The notes: generated from the letters alone by a model not told the origin. Positions 11,301-24,100 are shown, counted from the first letter of the stretch. The stretch is DNA of 64,000 nucleotides from Ischnura elegans (GCF_921293095.1 NC_060251.1:64869585-64933584), one strand, 5' to 3'. Made by a program: numbers and translations.

Positions 11301-12284
11301 AGGTATATTTTTTTAACAATGAACCCTTATATATACCATATTTTTATTTTGCCATCAATTTCCACAAGTACTCAATATTTAGGGAAATATATTGAAACTT
11401 GAAAATTATGTACCTTTTAGAAAAATATATTATTAAAGGTTAAACGCAGATATTCTTTTAATGTTCTTACTTGGACATTATTTTTTGTGTAGCATATCAA
11501 TCCAAAGAGCATTCCTAATGCTGCAAAGTGATATCTTACCAGCTCTGTAACACTACAAAGATAGCTCCATAAGTGATTAAAAAACGTTCTGTTTACACAT
11601 TTTCAATCATCTTTTGTACATTTTACCAAGCCATATTTCAGAAACAGATGGCATAAAATTTGGCATTTTTCTTGGTCTTAACATTCAGTATGAGTACACC
11701 AAGGTAAAGGAAAATCTAACCAAAGAGTCAGGTTTGAGTTCTTAAAGAACAGCGCACCAATCTTAACCCATAATATTGCTTTGATTGTACACTGCGAGGC
11801 TCATGAGACAAGAGATAATCCACTTCAAAATAGTAAAGAACAACAGACTAAAAATGGAAGCAGTCTTGGGAAGAAAAAACGCAGCAGATCCCGTGAAACC
11901 TAATAAACTGCACTCTGTAGAGAGTGGAGGAGTCTTGGCCAGGTAGTAAAGTATAGACACAGGGATTTAGTGGAATTGTGATTAGAATAGATTAGGCAAG
12001 CGAGATTTGGTTTTGAAGGAGAATAGGGAAGGTACGGTAGGTTGAGAGGAGAAAGAGCTAGAAAGCACATACCATGGTTGGTAATGACAGAAAAGCGATG
12101 AAGAGTTAGTGAATGGAGCGGTGTAGATGGGCTAGTTATTCCCCAATATCCCTCGATCACCTCAGTAAATACTTACTTTGACGGCGTTCCCTCCCTTTTT
12201 TTCTTTGGACCCACTTCCAGCCTCGTCTTTCTCATTTTTCCCCTTGGCAGAGGGCTTGGACCCTCCACCTTTTTTTGGGGGCAT
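8170..12284 (-). CDS. PIN4: PIN4 peptidyl-prolyl cis-trans isomerase (parvulin Par14)
   Basis: Three exons join in phase 0: 12284-12177, 9371-9252 and 8328-8170, giving 128 residues (human PIN4 has 131). The enzyme isomerises X-Pro peptide bonds; PIN4/Par14 is known from ribosome biogenesis and chromatin. Residues 1-36 form the basic, Gly/Lys-rich N-terminus ([16 protein letters not shown]...). The parvulin domain follows with [52 protein letters not shown] and the C-terminal [12 protein letters not shown]. There is no WW domain, which separates it from PIN1. Splice sites are canonical: AAA|GTAAGT, GTAG|GTG, GGT|GTAAGT, CGCAG|GGT. The start is the ATG of MPPK, as in orthologues. It faces ACOT9 head to head. 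Confidence 0.96.
8329..9251. other. PIN4 intron 2
   Basis: Intronic sequence. A 141-codon minus-strand frame at 8423-8848 has no recognisable motif and low-complexity composition, and is not called as a gene. Confidence 0.6.
9252..9371 (-). CDS. PIN4: PIN4 exon 2 (parvulin domain, first half)
   Basis: Forty codons from VRHILCEK to DKARQG. The His of VRHIL is one of the conserved parvulin active-site histidines. The acceptor is TGTAG and the donor GTAAGT. Confidence 0.95.
10201..11493. mobile_element. Fold-back element with ~450-480-bp inverted arms
   Basis: The left arm, about 10201-10680, is the reverse complement of about 11043-11493, with small differences and indels throughout. The outermost bases are GCTACACA and TGTGTAGC. 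Landmarks in both arms are AACCTTTAATAATATATTTTT, CTCCTTAAGACAAGTAC and ATTTATACATGATAAATAGC. The ~360-bp centre contains TGATTTTGAAGAGGATGTTG..., a short open acidic stretch of unknown origin. It lies in PIN4 intron 1. Long arms with a small centre fit a Foldback-type or non-autonomous DNA transposon; the superfamily is unknown. Confidence 0.85.
12177..12284 (-). CDS. PIN4: PIN4 exon 1 (basic N-terminus)
   Basis: The exon encodes 36 residues from the start Met to NAVK and ends at a GTAAGT donor. It is rich in Lys and Gly and disordered, as in other PIN4 proteins, where this region binds DNA or preribosomes. Confidence 0.94.
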
Positions 12285-12858
12285 TCGTAATACCGGTCGA
12301 TATAATTTCTGAGTAATGCCGCAAGAACAAATTTGAAAGTCTTCGCTGAAAAGAGAAACTATCCCCTGCTGCTATAAACTAGGGATTTGATACAATTTGG
12401 CCACACACTGATCAGCGTTTATCATGTATATAATTCAGGCGTAACTTCCAGAACTCAAAAACACCCAATATCAATATGCCTACTGGGAACCTGGCACTAA
12501 TTCCAAATCGCACGCCGTCGGAACGAGTTGCGTTGTTGTGTTGTTTCTACGTTTTTTGTTTTATTTATTTCTGTCATTTCTGTGATCACGATTGGCTGGA
12601 ATCCATGCCTTTTTTAAAGTTCCGAAGGCCGTTGTTATTTTTATATAGTGCTGGTTTTTTGAAATCTTGTTAATGTTGTTTTACAACTGGCGTATTTTGG
12701 ATACACCTCAATTTAGGAATTGTATGAAATTATAATTCTTTTGGCATTTTTATGGAGAATTCACTGCAATGAATTTGGGATTGACTTTCAGAGTCATTAT
12801 GTCGATGACATAATTCTGATGAAATTCGCAGTCGAGTGTTTGTGAGTTGCCGTGAAAC
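12285..12858. promoter_or_regulatory. Shared upstream region of divergent PIN4 and ACOT9
   Basis: 574 bp separate the two start codons, so both promoters and 5' UTRs must lie here unless an upstream non-coding exon exists. I see no convincing TATA box at the expected distance from either start. The gap fits a bidirectional housekeeping promoter. Its role is inferred from gene arrangement alone. Confidence 0.55.
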
Positions 12859-12920
12859 ATGTCTGCCTGTATCGCGAAATTTTCAGTACGCCTTTGTGGA
12901 CAGAATAATCATTTACTGAG
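12859..12920 (+). CDS. ACOT9: ACOT9 exon 1 (transit peptide start)
   Basis: It encodes MSACIAKFSVRLCGQNNHLL, a plausible mitochondrial presequence. The donor AG|GTTAGT leaves phase 2, but exon 2 needs phase 0. Either the weaker donor TTA|GTATCA at 12923 is used, which restores phase, or a 31-nt exon at about 12971-13001 (between ATTTAG and GTAAGA) is inserted, which also restores it. This junction is not resolved. Confidence 0.7.
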
Positions 12921-15900
12921 GTTAGTATCACATTTTTGTATGCTTTCAAAACACATGGCAAATTATTTAGTGCCTGCTGCTTGGTTTCGCTTGCATGTGG
13001 GGTAAGAAAAGGTCAATCCATGTGTTTCTGTTTTACTCAAGGATTTGTTCGTGAAAAAATTATTTACTGTATTTATGGGCGTAAATCGTTGGACATTCCG
13101 TGGTTCTACTGGCATAGTAAATCTCGCTGACGTTATATTGACTTCAACCGGTTTTACCCATTGATGAAATGATCAGTTGTAGTCATAGACGAAACCCTTA
13201 GTGGGCGAAAAAGTTTTTACTTTGAATAAATACTTACTATCACTTTATATGTAGTCAGTTGTACTTATTCAGTGAGATAGAAAGTGCACTTAACGTCTCA
13301 ATAATACTACCTAATTATCGGTGGGTATTTTAAACACCGGTAAATGTCCAGAAAACAACCCCCACCGATTCCACGGAAAATTTTTATCCCTTTATCGGTA
13401 AATTTTTTAATGGTCTAATCTCAATTGCGCCAGTTTGGAGAGCAGGGAAAAGGTATATAAGTGGTGTAATTGGCATGACAAATAATTCTCATCATGCGAT
13501 AGCTACTTTCTTGATTTTATTCTGATTTAATAATTGATTGTGTCAGTATTTACTGATACTTGCAATACAGACTGTCCCACAGGTAGTGTGTCATTTTTGA
13601 CCTCTAATTTTAGTAACTTCCCATCGAGCAATATACATGAAAATTGGCCTACTTTGTGGAAAGGACCTTTTTGCTAAGTGTTGGCAAAAGTTTACAATTT
13701 TGACCCTTTGACGTCACAATTTGGGTCCAAGCCAAAAATTTGAATTTGCGTAATGGGGTTTCAATGTAAAAAAATTCGAGATGGAAAAAGTCTGAATATC
13801 ATTGACCTAGATGCCCATTCTTAGGTTCTCGGACACGAGAAAACCGAAAATAACACTATTATTTACAAAAATTCAACCGTTGACCCAGTTAGGTGACAGT
13901 CAAGGTCATAAGGGTGGCAAATTGACACCTTTTTTGGTATGCTATGCTTTTTGCCACCCTTATGACCTTGACTGTGACCTAATTGGGTCAACGGTTGAAT
14001 ATTTGTAAATAAAAGTATTATGTTCGGTTTTCTCATGTCCGAAAACCTAAGAATTGACATCTTGGTCAATGAAATTCAGACTTTTTTCTTTAGGACCTTT
14101 CCCCATAAGTATGCCAATTCTAATGAGTATTGCTCGATGGGAAGTTACTAACCTCAGAGGTCAAAAATTACACATGGCCTGTGGGACAGTCTGTACATGT
14201 AGGGTATAATTGTAAGTTGAAAATCGAACTGGTTTTGCACTATTTTTAGCACAGTGAACAAATAATTTTTATTTAGTTTGCATTCTGCATTTTTAGGTGT
14301 TATTTCTATAGTAACTGTATGAGTCGTCATGCTTTTGTTGCTCACCTAACACTGCACATGTGATCATCTTGATCAAATATTGTTCAGTCGTCATTTCTAC
14401 TCTTATAAAGGATTGATTAGGAAATTCAAATTCCTTGTATGCAGAGGTGCACGATATCGAGGTTACTTGTTCCTTTTCATTGAAATAATTGCACCGTCCA
14501 TTTATTGTAGTTTAAGTGATTCGGTGTGAGAGGAAATGACCTCGAAAAACTCACAATGTCATGGTTTTTTATACATGACAGGCTCTATGGATTAATGCTC
14601 TTCCTTTCATCTCTAACTTTACCCGATCATTGGATTCCTCTGCACTATTATTCTCTTCCATTTTTTTCATAGTTGACTGCTTGATTGACTGTATCTCATC
14701 ATCATCACCTATCAGTGCTGTTGCTACTAAAGTTAGAGGTTTTGAAACTTCCTGCAAATTTATTCACTGATGCTTTGGATAGAGATGGCTAAAAATTATA
14801 TTAATCGATTAATCATTAATCATGTGATTAATCATAAAAGTGCTCCAAGTTATTTGATAATCAATTAATGGTTATTTGTAGATGATATAATTAAGTTAGC
14901 ATGTTTTTTAATTTAAAAACAATAAAAAACTTAGATATTGTTACAAGCAATAACAATGTAAGTTACATGAAATTATTTATATTACTGCTAGGTATGAAAA
15001 ATATATGCGTTCTTTATTTTGGCTCATTTGAAACTCCACATTTAAAACTCCACCCCCAACCCAAGAGTTCAGAAACAATATTTTTGACTGCGTTTTTGTG
15101 GTCAGTCTTTTTCTTTTTTCATTGGCCGTCGCTCTAGCCTTTCAGAACAATTGTTCAGCTGGTATGGAAGTGCCTATAAGGAGGCAGTAAGGTCATAAAG
15201 CCTGGAATAAATGAACTTCATTTCTTCCCATGCTTCACCTTTATATTGCTTCAGTCCTATAACTGAGGTATTGCTGTCCAACTATGTATTTCTTTTTGTG
15301 AACGAGATCCTTGTGTGTTCATTCATCCCGATTCTTGATTATTTCGATTAATTGTATCAAATTTGATTAATCATTCAATTAATTGGTTGCATATTATCAT
15401 ATCATTAATTGAAAGAGAAAAATTGATTATTTCCACCAAACGATGAATCATTGCCATCCCTAGCTTTGGCTGTCCTCAAATTGGTTACTTCTCATGATTT
15501 CCTCTGTAGTTAGTGATTTAACCCTCTTCAAAGCAAAGCTCATCAATCCATCGGCCTTGAAATTTTCACGGAAAGGCATTATCTGCCGAATTAGGCCCTA
15601 GTTTACTAATTTACATGGTTTGCTCAGTGCATTATATTGACATTTAGATACATTAGTTTACTGTGTATAAAATATGAAGTAAACATTGTGTCATCACCTT
15701 GTAATAAAAACAGTGGCATAACTATGGGCGTAGATCCCCCCCAAAGCCTCAGAGAAATAAAAAAGATCTATTGTTTAGTTTTGAAATTTAATTGCATTTG
15801 CTTAAAGTTAAATTTTTGGTGCCAAAATGACGTAAAATTTATATCCAGGCATGTCATTTTTCAAAATATTTTTTCGGACCTCCACCATCCCGCAGGTAGC

Positions 15901-18900
15901 GAGTGTTGGTCGCCACTCCAGGCCAATATTTTTTGTTTTCAAACTAATATATTTTGTTTTTCACGGAATCAGTTATTAATTGTTAGGTGTTGGCCTGAAC
16001 TATTTTTCAAGCTATAGTCGTGGCTTTAAGCCTTTGTTGTAACTGTTGCAAGAAAAGAAAAGTGCCTGTTACATAGAGGACAAGCCGGGTCAACCACTTG
16101 TTTGGCTCATGGTGTGAAAAATGGTATTTTAGCTCAGTTAGAATTCTCATAATTCCGTGCTATTTTTTCATATACCTTAAAAAGCATGCTTCAAGTACAC
16201 ATGTTTAACATTACCAACAAAATATTTTTAACTGAGTTACAATTTTTTTACCTTTTGTTACATATAGAACAATGGTGTTAACTACATCAGTGAATGACAC
16301 CGTACACTTCAGGTTAAAAATTATTTAAAATAAGCAGAATTAATATGGTCAAAAAACATAAAATGAACACAAAAGCATTTATCAATAAAGGTTGTTAAGC
16401 TAATTACAGTTGAAGAAAAGAGTGTGCTTATCGCATTATTCTCTCGATCATTTACAACTTAGCTTAGCTTAATTAGTATTCAAAATATAGGTATCAAAAT
16501 ATTATACAATAACTAAGATGTTTTCACCATGCTATTAATAAAAAGAACAATGAGAAATTTTTCAGAGTTCATATTGTAACATCTTTAAGGTTAAATTTAT
16601 ATAGTCTATTGTTGTTCACCATTGTAGGAAGAGAAATAACTTGAATCACCTCTGTCTCTTTATGTTACGCAAAACAATCAGGTGGAATTGTCCATTTTTG
16701 GCCCACGAGGAAATGTGAGTATCATGACTGTAACTTCCAATTGCTTCTCCTAGACAATTTCTGTGATTTCTCCTCAAAACAAATCACCATCATATTGCAC
16801 TAGAAGCCAATGACCTCTAAGTAGGGTAGACAAAGGAAACGAAAGACATTTATTGCGATTGATATCTGGTGATTTTTCCGGGTATTCTTCAGCGTTTATC
16901 CATTTTGTAGGACAATATTTCGCCAACGTTCCAGTTGGCTTCCTCAGGTCCACTGAAGTGTTGATGCAGAAAGTTGTTCATCTTATATACACCCCTTTTG
17001 TTTGCCGCCTTTTTTGTGGAGGTGTGCCCTGATTGGTCAGGATCTTTGAAGACCCTTTTCCACGCGCTGGTGAGATTGTAGCCGTCTTCACGGTTGAAGT
17101 TCTTTGTCGTTTTGGCGATTTCAATTGCCTCCCTGATTATTCTCGGGTAGTAGTGGCCTTCTTTGTTCAGAAGAGAGGCGTTGTCAAAGTCAATATTATG
17201 TGTCGGTCCACTCTATTGGTGTTCCGCCACCGCTGATTGGGTGAAATGTCTATTTTTTACTGCCCTTCTGTGCTCTTGGACTCGGCATTTCAGTGCTCGT
17301 GATGTTTGGCCGATGTAGGACTCACCGCAGCTGCATTTAATCTGTGGAGGAGTATGCTCGGCAGCAAGCAGTCTGCATCGTAGCGGTGTTCATAGCCTCG
17401 CACCCAGGTAGCCTCACACAGCAGCAGCCAGACGTCACATGGGCTTTTCCCAATATTCATACTTAGCCGTCACATTTTCGCATGCTTGAAAATTTTCACT
17501 TTTCATTTAATCGCAAAAAATAGATTTCATTATTTAAAAATCTAAAAGCATGAAATACATACCCCAGGAGTAAAAATCTATCGATTTAGACTATATAAAC
17601 AAATGGAAACCACCCTAATGAGGGGAGTGTTGATTTTAATCAAGGCGATTTTTCTCTATCTGCTCAATTTTTTTCATTTGTAATGATAAAAATGAGTGAA
17701 AAATGTAAGACTGAGAAGGCAGTGTAAATAAGCAAAGGTCACATTAACTTAACACTATCAAGCAAAAGTTGAAAATAATTACACGTACCGAAAGTTGGGA
17801 ATCATTTGCTGCTATCAGATGTTCTTTGCAAGTAAGCCGTTCAACAGTGTGCTCGATTGTGAAGAAGAAAGACAAAATTAGAGACCATGTAAGAAATGCA
17901 GGGTAAATTTTGTCGACCATTGTCAGTAAATGGCGAGGTGTAGTGATGGTGGAAAAATTGCTGACAGTTTGGATTGAAGATCAGCATCAAAAAAATATTC
18001 CTCCTAGTCTTGAAGTTATTCAAGCAAAGGCTCACAGTCTGTCTAGAGATTGGGAGCAACAATTGAGAGAAGAAGATGCCGATACACCCGAATTTCAGGC
18101 TAGCAAAGGCTGGTTCGACCGCTTCAGGAAAAGGGCGTGTTTGCAATATGAAAAACTCATAGGTGAATCTGCTAGTATTAATAAAGTAGCTGCAATAGAA
18201 ATTATCAATTTTTTCCAAAATTATCGAAGAAGAAAATTATTCTGCTCATCAAATATTTAATTATGGAAAAATTTATGTATGGAAATTATTATTTTAGTTC
18301 AGAACTGGAACTTCACTATGAAAAAATATTTGACTTAGCCGGGATTTTTTCATGGAGAACTTCATCCGTTGGTGTATTTAACTTGCACTCTTGCGCGTGA
18401 CTGCGTACAAAGTCACTTGTTCCTGCAGCGCTTTGAAATTCGTCGTCGCAGACCAGCGACAAAATAAGGGTTTTTCACTTCAACAGTGGCTTAGTAAGCA
18501 CGACCCTCACCACATGTGCTACAGCTTGGACTTGTGATATCAACACTTATTTGGTATAACTCAGCCAGAAGTTGGAACTTATTGTGGTTTCATCTTGTAA
18601 GACCCGACATCATCTTGCTGGACAAAATATTTGATTTAAATTACTTTGTTGCTCTGTAGTTTTTAACTCCAGGATTAAATCGAACAAAAACTCCAGCTAA
18701 GAGTCAGAAGGGTATAAATTAAAGTTTATTGGTTGCCAGTTAAGGTCAGCACACAAAAAAAGCACATCATTAATGAGTTGAATGGAAGAAGCTTTGTTTT
18801 TGATACTGTCATCCCCACATAGCTGTGTGTAAAAAATGGAAATTTAACTATTGAATTGAAACATTTTAATGTGTCAGAATATTTTAATGCTCTTTTGAGA

Positions 18901-21112
18901 TAGGTATTGACTCTTACCAGGACCATCTATCTAAACGAAGCATACTTTGCAGGAGAGCATATGGGTGGCAATGGAATCGAGGAAACATATTATCGAGGAG
19001 CCTTGGGGTGCAGAGTCAAGAAAAGTGCTGTACTGTTCAAGAAGGTTAGTTATGGAATCATTTTAGATGCCCCTTTGGGAGTTACAATTCCAGCATGATA
19101 CCCTAAATGATGCTCAGGGATTTCTATGTCCACTGAGCTGGAGCACCCTTCTATCATGGGATTCATAGCTCCTATATCATATTATGTGTATGTATTTCTG
19201 TTCTTTCTTGACCCATTCCTTATCTGGAATGATTGTTATATTATTAAGTGTGGAGTATCCATTTTTTAGTGGCTGAATACATTAAATATAGTTGGAAACT
19301 GTCATTGTATTTCAGTATTGTTTTACGATATTTTTGCTGCACATAGCATCACTTAAAAAGCCTAGTCAGCTGACACACATGATGTGACTCTTTCAATTTT
19401 GAATTTGTGTATTTTTAACATATCTCAACATATTAGCCAATGCCTATTTTATCATCATTGATTGGTAGCAAATTTACTAACTTATCTTTTAACCTATTTA
19501 CTTCTTTTCAGTGCGTTTAAAGCTTCTGAAACACATGGGTCTTGAGCATCAAGGGTATCAGCGGTTTAAGTACTCTAGAGATCATCTTTTGGAACTTTTA
19601 CCGAAGTCAAAGAAAGAATTACCTCCCAGGACAATGCAGGTAAGAGTCTTATTCTCTCTTTTGTATGATGAATAGAAAAAAATGCCTCTTACTTTATGAT
19701 AAAATATGAATAATATAATTATTATTACAACAATAATTGACAAAATATGGGCACCAAAATAATGTAGAATTGTTTTTGAGAGGATGTGAAGTGGCATGTT
19801 GAGGCAGAATGTTACCTAATTTTTCATTTATATTTTAGCACAAAATCGACATGAAAATTAGTCAATCCTTTTTGGTGCATACCTTGTTGACCAAAGTGGT
19901 GTCTTATTTACCATGCGGTGATCAATCAGAATTTTCTTTATGATCTTGCTTTTTAATCACATTCAAGATTTTGCTCTCATTGCGCTGCATGGTATATGTT
20001 AAGGGAAAATTTTAGTTTTCATGGCTTAACAACTATTATTTGAAGAAAAATGGGAGTTGTCATGTTTTGAGGTGTGTTTTTGGCAAAATTTTGGCAAGTT
20101 TAAAATGCACGCAAGCCACAAAAAATTAATTTGGAAAACATACTTGGGGTACTGTGTTTGAGGTGAATATAGACCCATACTGATATTTTTGTTCAAAATC
20201 AGAGGACTTAGGGTCAAAGTTTGTTGAATTAAGATGGAATGATCAATATGGGAATTTCAAGATGAAATAATATTACTTGTCATGAAAATAGATAGCATTC
20301 CTTATCGTTGGTAATTATAGTATAGACAGGAAAACTATGCTTCGACTGTTCATAGCAACTATTATCGATTGGTTGATTTCATAGTGTTCATTTTATTCAT
20401 TTAAATTACTTGGGAATAAAGGTGCCAAAATTTTGGGATTCTATTTAGATATTAAATCTATTACCTTCTTTGCTTTTCAGGATAGCTTTGATTCAGCTAT
20501 CATACCATTGGGCAAGGATTTAGCTCTTCAAGAACGATATGTATCTTTCCTGGGCCATGTTCGCACAGGAAGGCTAATGGAAGACCTTGACATATTTGCA
20601 GTTTGGTTAACTCATAAGCATTTAAAACTTCCAAAAGAGCTTGCCGCAGATCAGCCAACTCCGTATGTCATTGTGACTGTCCTTGTGGATCAAATTGACT
20701 TCACGGATTTGACTCCCACTGTAAGTATCCTTAACTGTGTTTTAAGTTTTATTCTTATGTCATATTTCTAATTTACATTGTAAAATTGATTTACTTATTT
20801 ACTATAGTTGAGTAGCCAAATTTTTTAGTACAGTGGAACCCCGATTTATCGTTCCCGCATTCATCGTTTTCCCGCATTCATCGTTCGCCGCTCCTGGTCC
20901 CAAATTAAGTTCCATAAAGACAATGTAATTTTTTCCCGCATCTATCGTTCCCCGAAGTATCGTTTTCCCGCATTTATCGTTTGAAGATCGCGTGTTATTT
21001 ATGGCTAATCACAACAGACACAGTTTGAATCTTCCCCAGGAGATTGAAATGCGATAGGGAGAAGCCGAGTGCCGTGGGATAGTTACATAAGCGCATTTCC
21101 CAAGATCCGGTA

Positions 21113-21149
<37 letters not shown>

Positions 21150-24100
21150 TGAAGCTTTCTTCTTCTCCGAAAAAAAAAAGGTCCCAGCTCGAGCAGGGAT
21201 CGTATTACGACAACCTTAGCTTCGAAAGAAAATATCAAGTTACTCGAGAACAAAAGAAACCTTTTTCACGCCTCCCCCTCTCTCGACCGCTATTTTTTTT
21301 TTAGCCGACTCGCTTTAAAGGTGGAGGTCAACTGCTGCATGAATCACCTATTAGCCCAAAAGGTATCTAAAAATGAATTTCGGCAATTGGTATTATACTT
21401 TTATTATATTGAGATATTAGTGATGTGCACGTAATTCAGTAAAGATTGATACCAAACACGACGTATTTCTAACGTTATTTAAGCATTTTAAGCAAGGAAA
21501 TAGTTGGAATAATACGATGGTGATTTCTGGCGAATACCGATATCCTCGCAGCTGATAGTGAGCTTCACGGAAGTTGATGCGATTTTTTTCTAAAACAATT
21601 ACGAGTCTGGTTACAATTTACGAGTTATGCTACAAGTTTCACTTGTCTGAGTTGCTAACGAAGCGATGTCTTCTCAGGATATTTTGTTTCTCTCGACTAG
21701 CAATCTGAATTCATCTACTCATCTAGAGCTACGCTACTTATTGTTAGAAATGAGTGGGTAAGTTGCCTTCTCTATAGGATAAAAAATTTCATTGCGCAGT
21801 CATATGGTCATGCTTCACCCTCTGCAGTAAGCTCTGCCTACGCCGTACGCGATAGCATTAGTGCCGAACTTCACCTCGTACGAGTGGTTCCGTACTTTCC
21901 GGGGTGGGTTGACTTAAAACTAGCGAGTGTTTTCCATGTGGGTTCAATGGAGTCCGGTTTCATTTTTATTAGTTTTATTCTTATTCGTCTTCGGACCATG
22001 GCCCTTCCGAAGACACAAGTGAGAACTTTAAAAGATGGACTCAAAATAATTGATGATGAAGAAAAGAATCCGGGCTAGAATGCGTGAATATTGCAGAACG
22101 CCTCGGTATGTCCGGTAGCACATCACGGCAGGGGTGGGGGTAGAGCGAGATCCCAGGTGAAAACAAGAAGTGGGATGAAGCCGAGAATCAGGTGGGCGTG
22201 CCGCTGACGATTAACGCCACATAGCCTCAATCATATTAAAAATTTCATTGCTAGAAAGGAACATTTCCAATAATAAACTATTTTTGGCCTTCTTGATCCA
22301 TCTCATAACCAATCACTGCGACGGCGAAATCAGTTGTTTGAGGCATAACACGCACATTTCTCGCGTAAATACGTGTACTTGAAATGGCATTTGATGGATA
22401 AGAATTTTTACAGTGAAATAGCAGTGAAAATTCCGAGTGGAGTTCAAAAATTTTTTAGCAAGGCGGCTTGTTCCCTTAGGATATTAGAAAGAGAGATAAG
22501 TCGAATCAACAATATGACCTAAGTGTTTCGATAAAGTAATAATATTCCTGTAATCAGCTGAAATCTCGTTTGAATCCATTAATGAATGTCATAATTCGCA
22601 AAAATCCAGCGGATCCTGGGACATAGGCAACCCGGACAACCATTCCCGCATTTATCGGTTTCCCGCATTCATCGTTCTTTTCATCCATCCCCCTGAAAAA
22701 CGACAGATCGAGGTTCCACTGTAGTTGATATTCTAAAAGGAAAGTTTTTTAAAATTAACTAACTCGTTACTAACTTTAAGTTTTCTGGGATATTAGGTAA
22801 CTATTACTTATATGTACCATTTCTTTTTTAAATTGCGCTATTTAAAAAAGATGTGGTATAAGTAATGGCTAATATCCAAGAAAACTTGGAAAGTTTATTG
22901 TTTTTGGGATATTGTTGACTGGCTCTCATTAGCTCATTAGAGTGGTTCTTGCTTGCTTTTGTCATCATCCGCACCATTCAAGTAGGACGAGGGTGGGCCT
23001 CGATGGCAGGAAGGAAAGCTCTGAACAATATGCAGTTAAAATTACAAATTTATTAATTTTTCAATTAGTCATGTTGCTTTTGCATTGCCATCTGATAAGT
23101 CATCTCTCCTCGTTAGTGAAGGCAAACATCACTAGAAGTGGAATTTAAGCTTTTAAATTAGCACTATAACAGTCCCTATCTTACTGTCTATGCAGCAGCA
23201 TTGCTATGTCTGATAAGCGTATTCCCTGTGACCTTAATTTTACTGTAGAGGGTAAATCAAAAGATGCTCTGTTGGAGATGTTTTTTTTTTTGGTGTGCCC
23301 CACATACTCATTCGGTTTGTCACCCACATTTTGGCCATTACTGATCACATTTTCTTGGGGAAAAGTGACTAACCAGCAACAACCATGAAATGTTGAGCAA
23401 CAAACTGAATTAGTACGAGGGGCACAACTGAAAAAACATAACCAACAGCTACAATGACCTGCAACAACTTCAGCCAAGAAATATATAAGATGCTCCTTAA
23501 TGTTACAAGATGATTGATTTGGTAGTGATACAAAAAACATCGCTAATTAAAAAGGTCACACATTTTCAACTTGAGCTGTACAGAGTAAGTTCAGGGCCTT
23601 CACCAAGTTCACCCTTCTTGTACCAGTTCTTTTTTGTAACATTAGATTGAGTTTCATTATGTTGCCCCCCAAACTAAGCTAATTTTTAACGAAAGCCAAT
23701 TGTTTTTACAAATTTTTATATCATTAGCCTTACTTTTGCTGTGTGATAAAGGAGCTGGATTAGGGTTAAACATAAAGCATCCAGCTAGATTTCTCCCAAG
23801 GCATCCCAGGGGATGTTTTTTTTTTTGGTGCTATGATAGCAGTTGTGGCAAGGTTGGTTGGGTAGTTTTTCTTCATAATGCTCTTGTGCAATCCAAAAAA
23901 CTGATTCAGTTTTGTTATTAAAATACAAAATAGGCGATTAAAGCATTATTGCTTCATTTTTTCCATTTCCTCTTATGCTTCATATTTGATTAGAATATGC
24001 TTAATAATTTTTCATGTTTTATTTCAAAATTGCATTCTTTAGGTGTGTCAAGGCCCTTTTACACAGGGCACAGAATTGCGCAGGTTAAAACTGCATTCAT

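Noticed and set aside
13811-14069. Two overlapping 65- and 68-codon frames on opposite strands
   Set aside because: They are mirror images created by the palindromic MITE.
17841-18218. 125-codon minus-strand frame
   Set aside because: Shadow of the pogo transposase frame on the plus strand.
18907-19098. Reading ACOT9 exon 2 in the frame starting MTLTRTIYLNEAYF
   Set aside because: That phase does not join exon 3; the phase-0 reading ends in TVQE|V, which fits the family.
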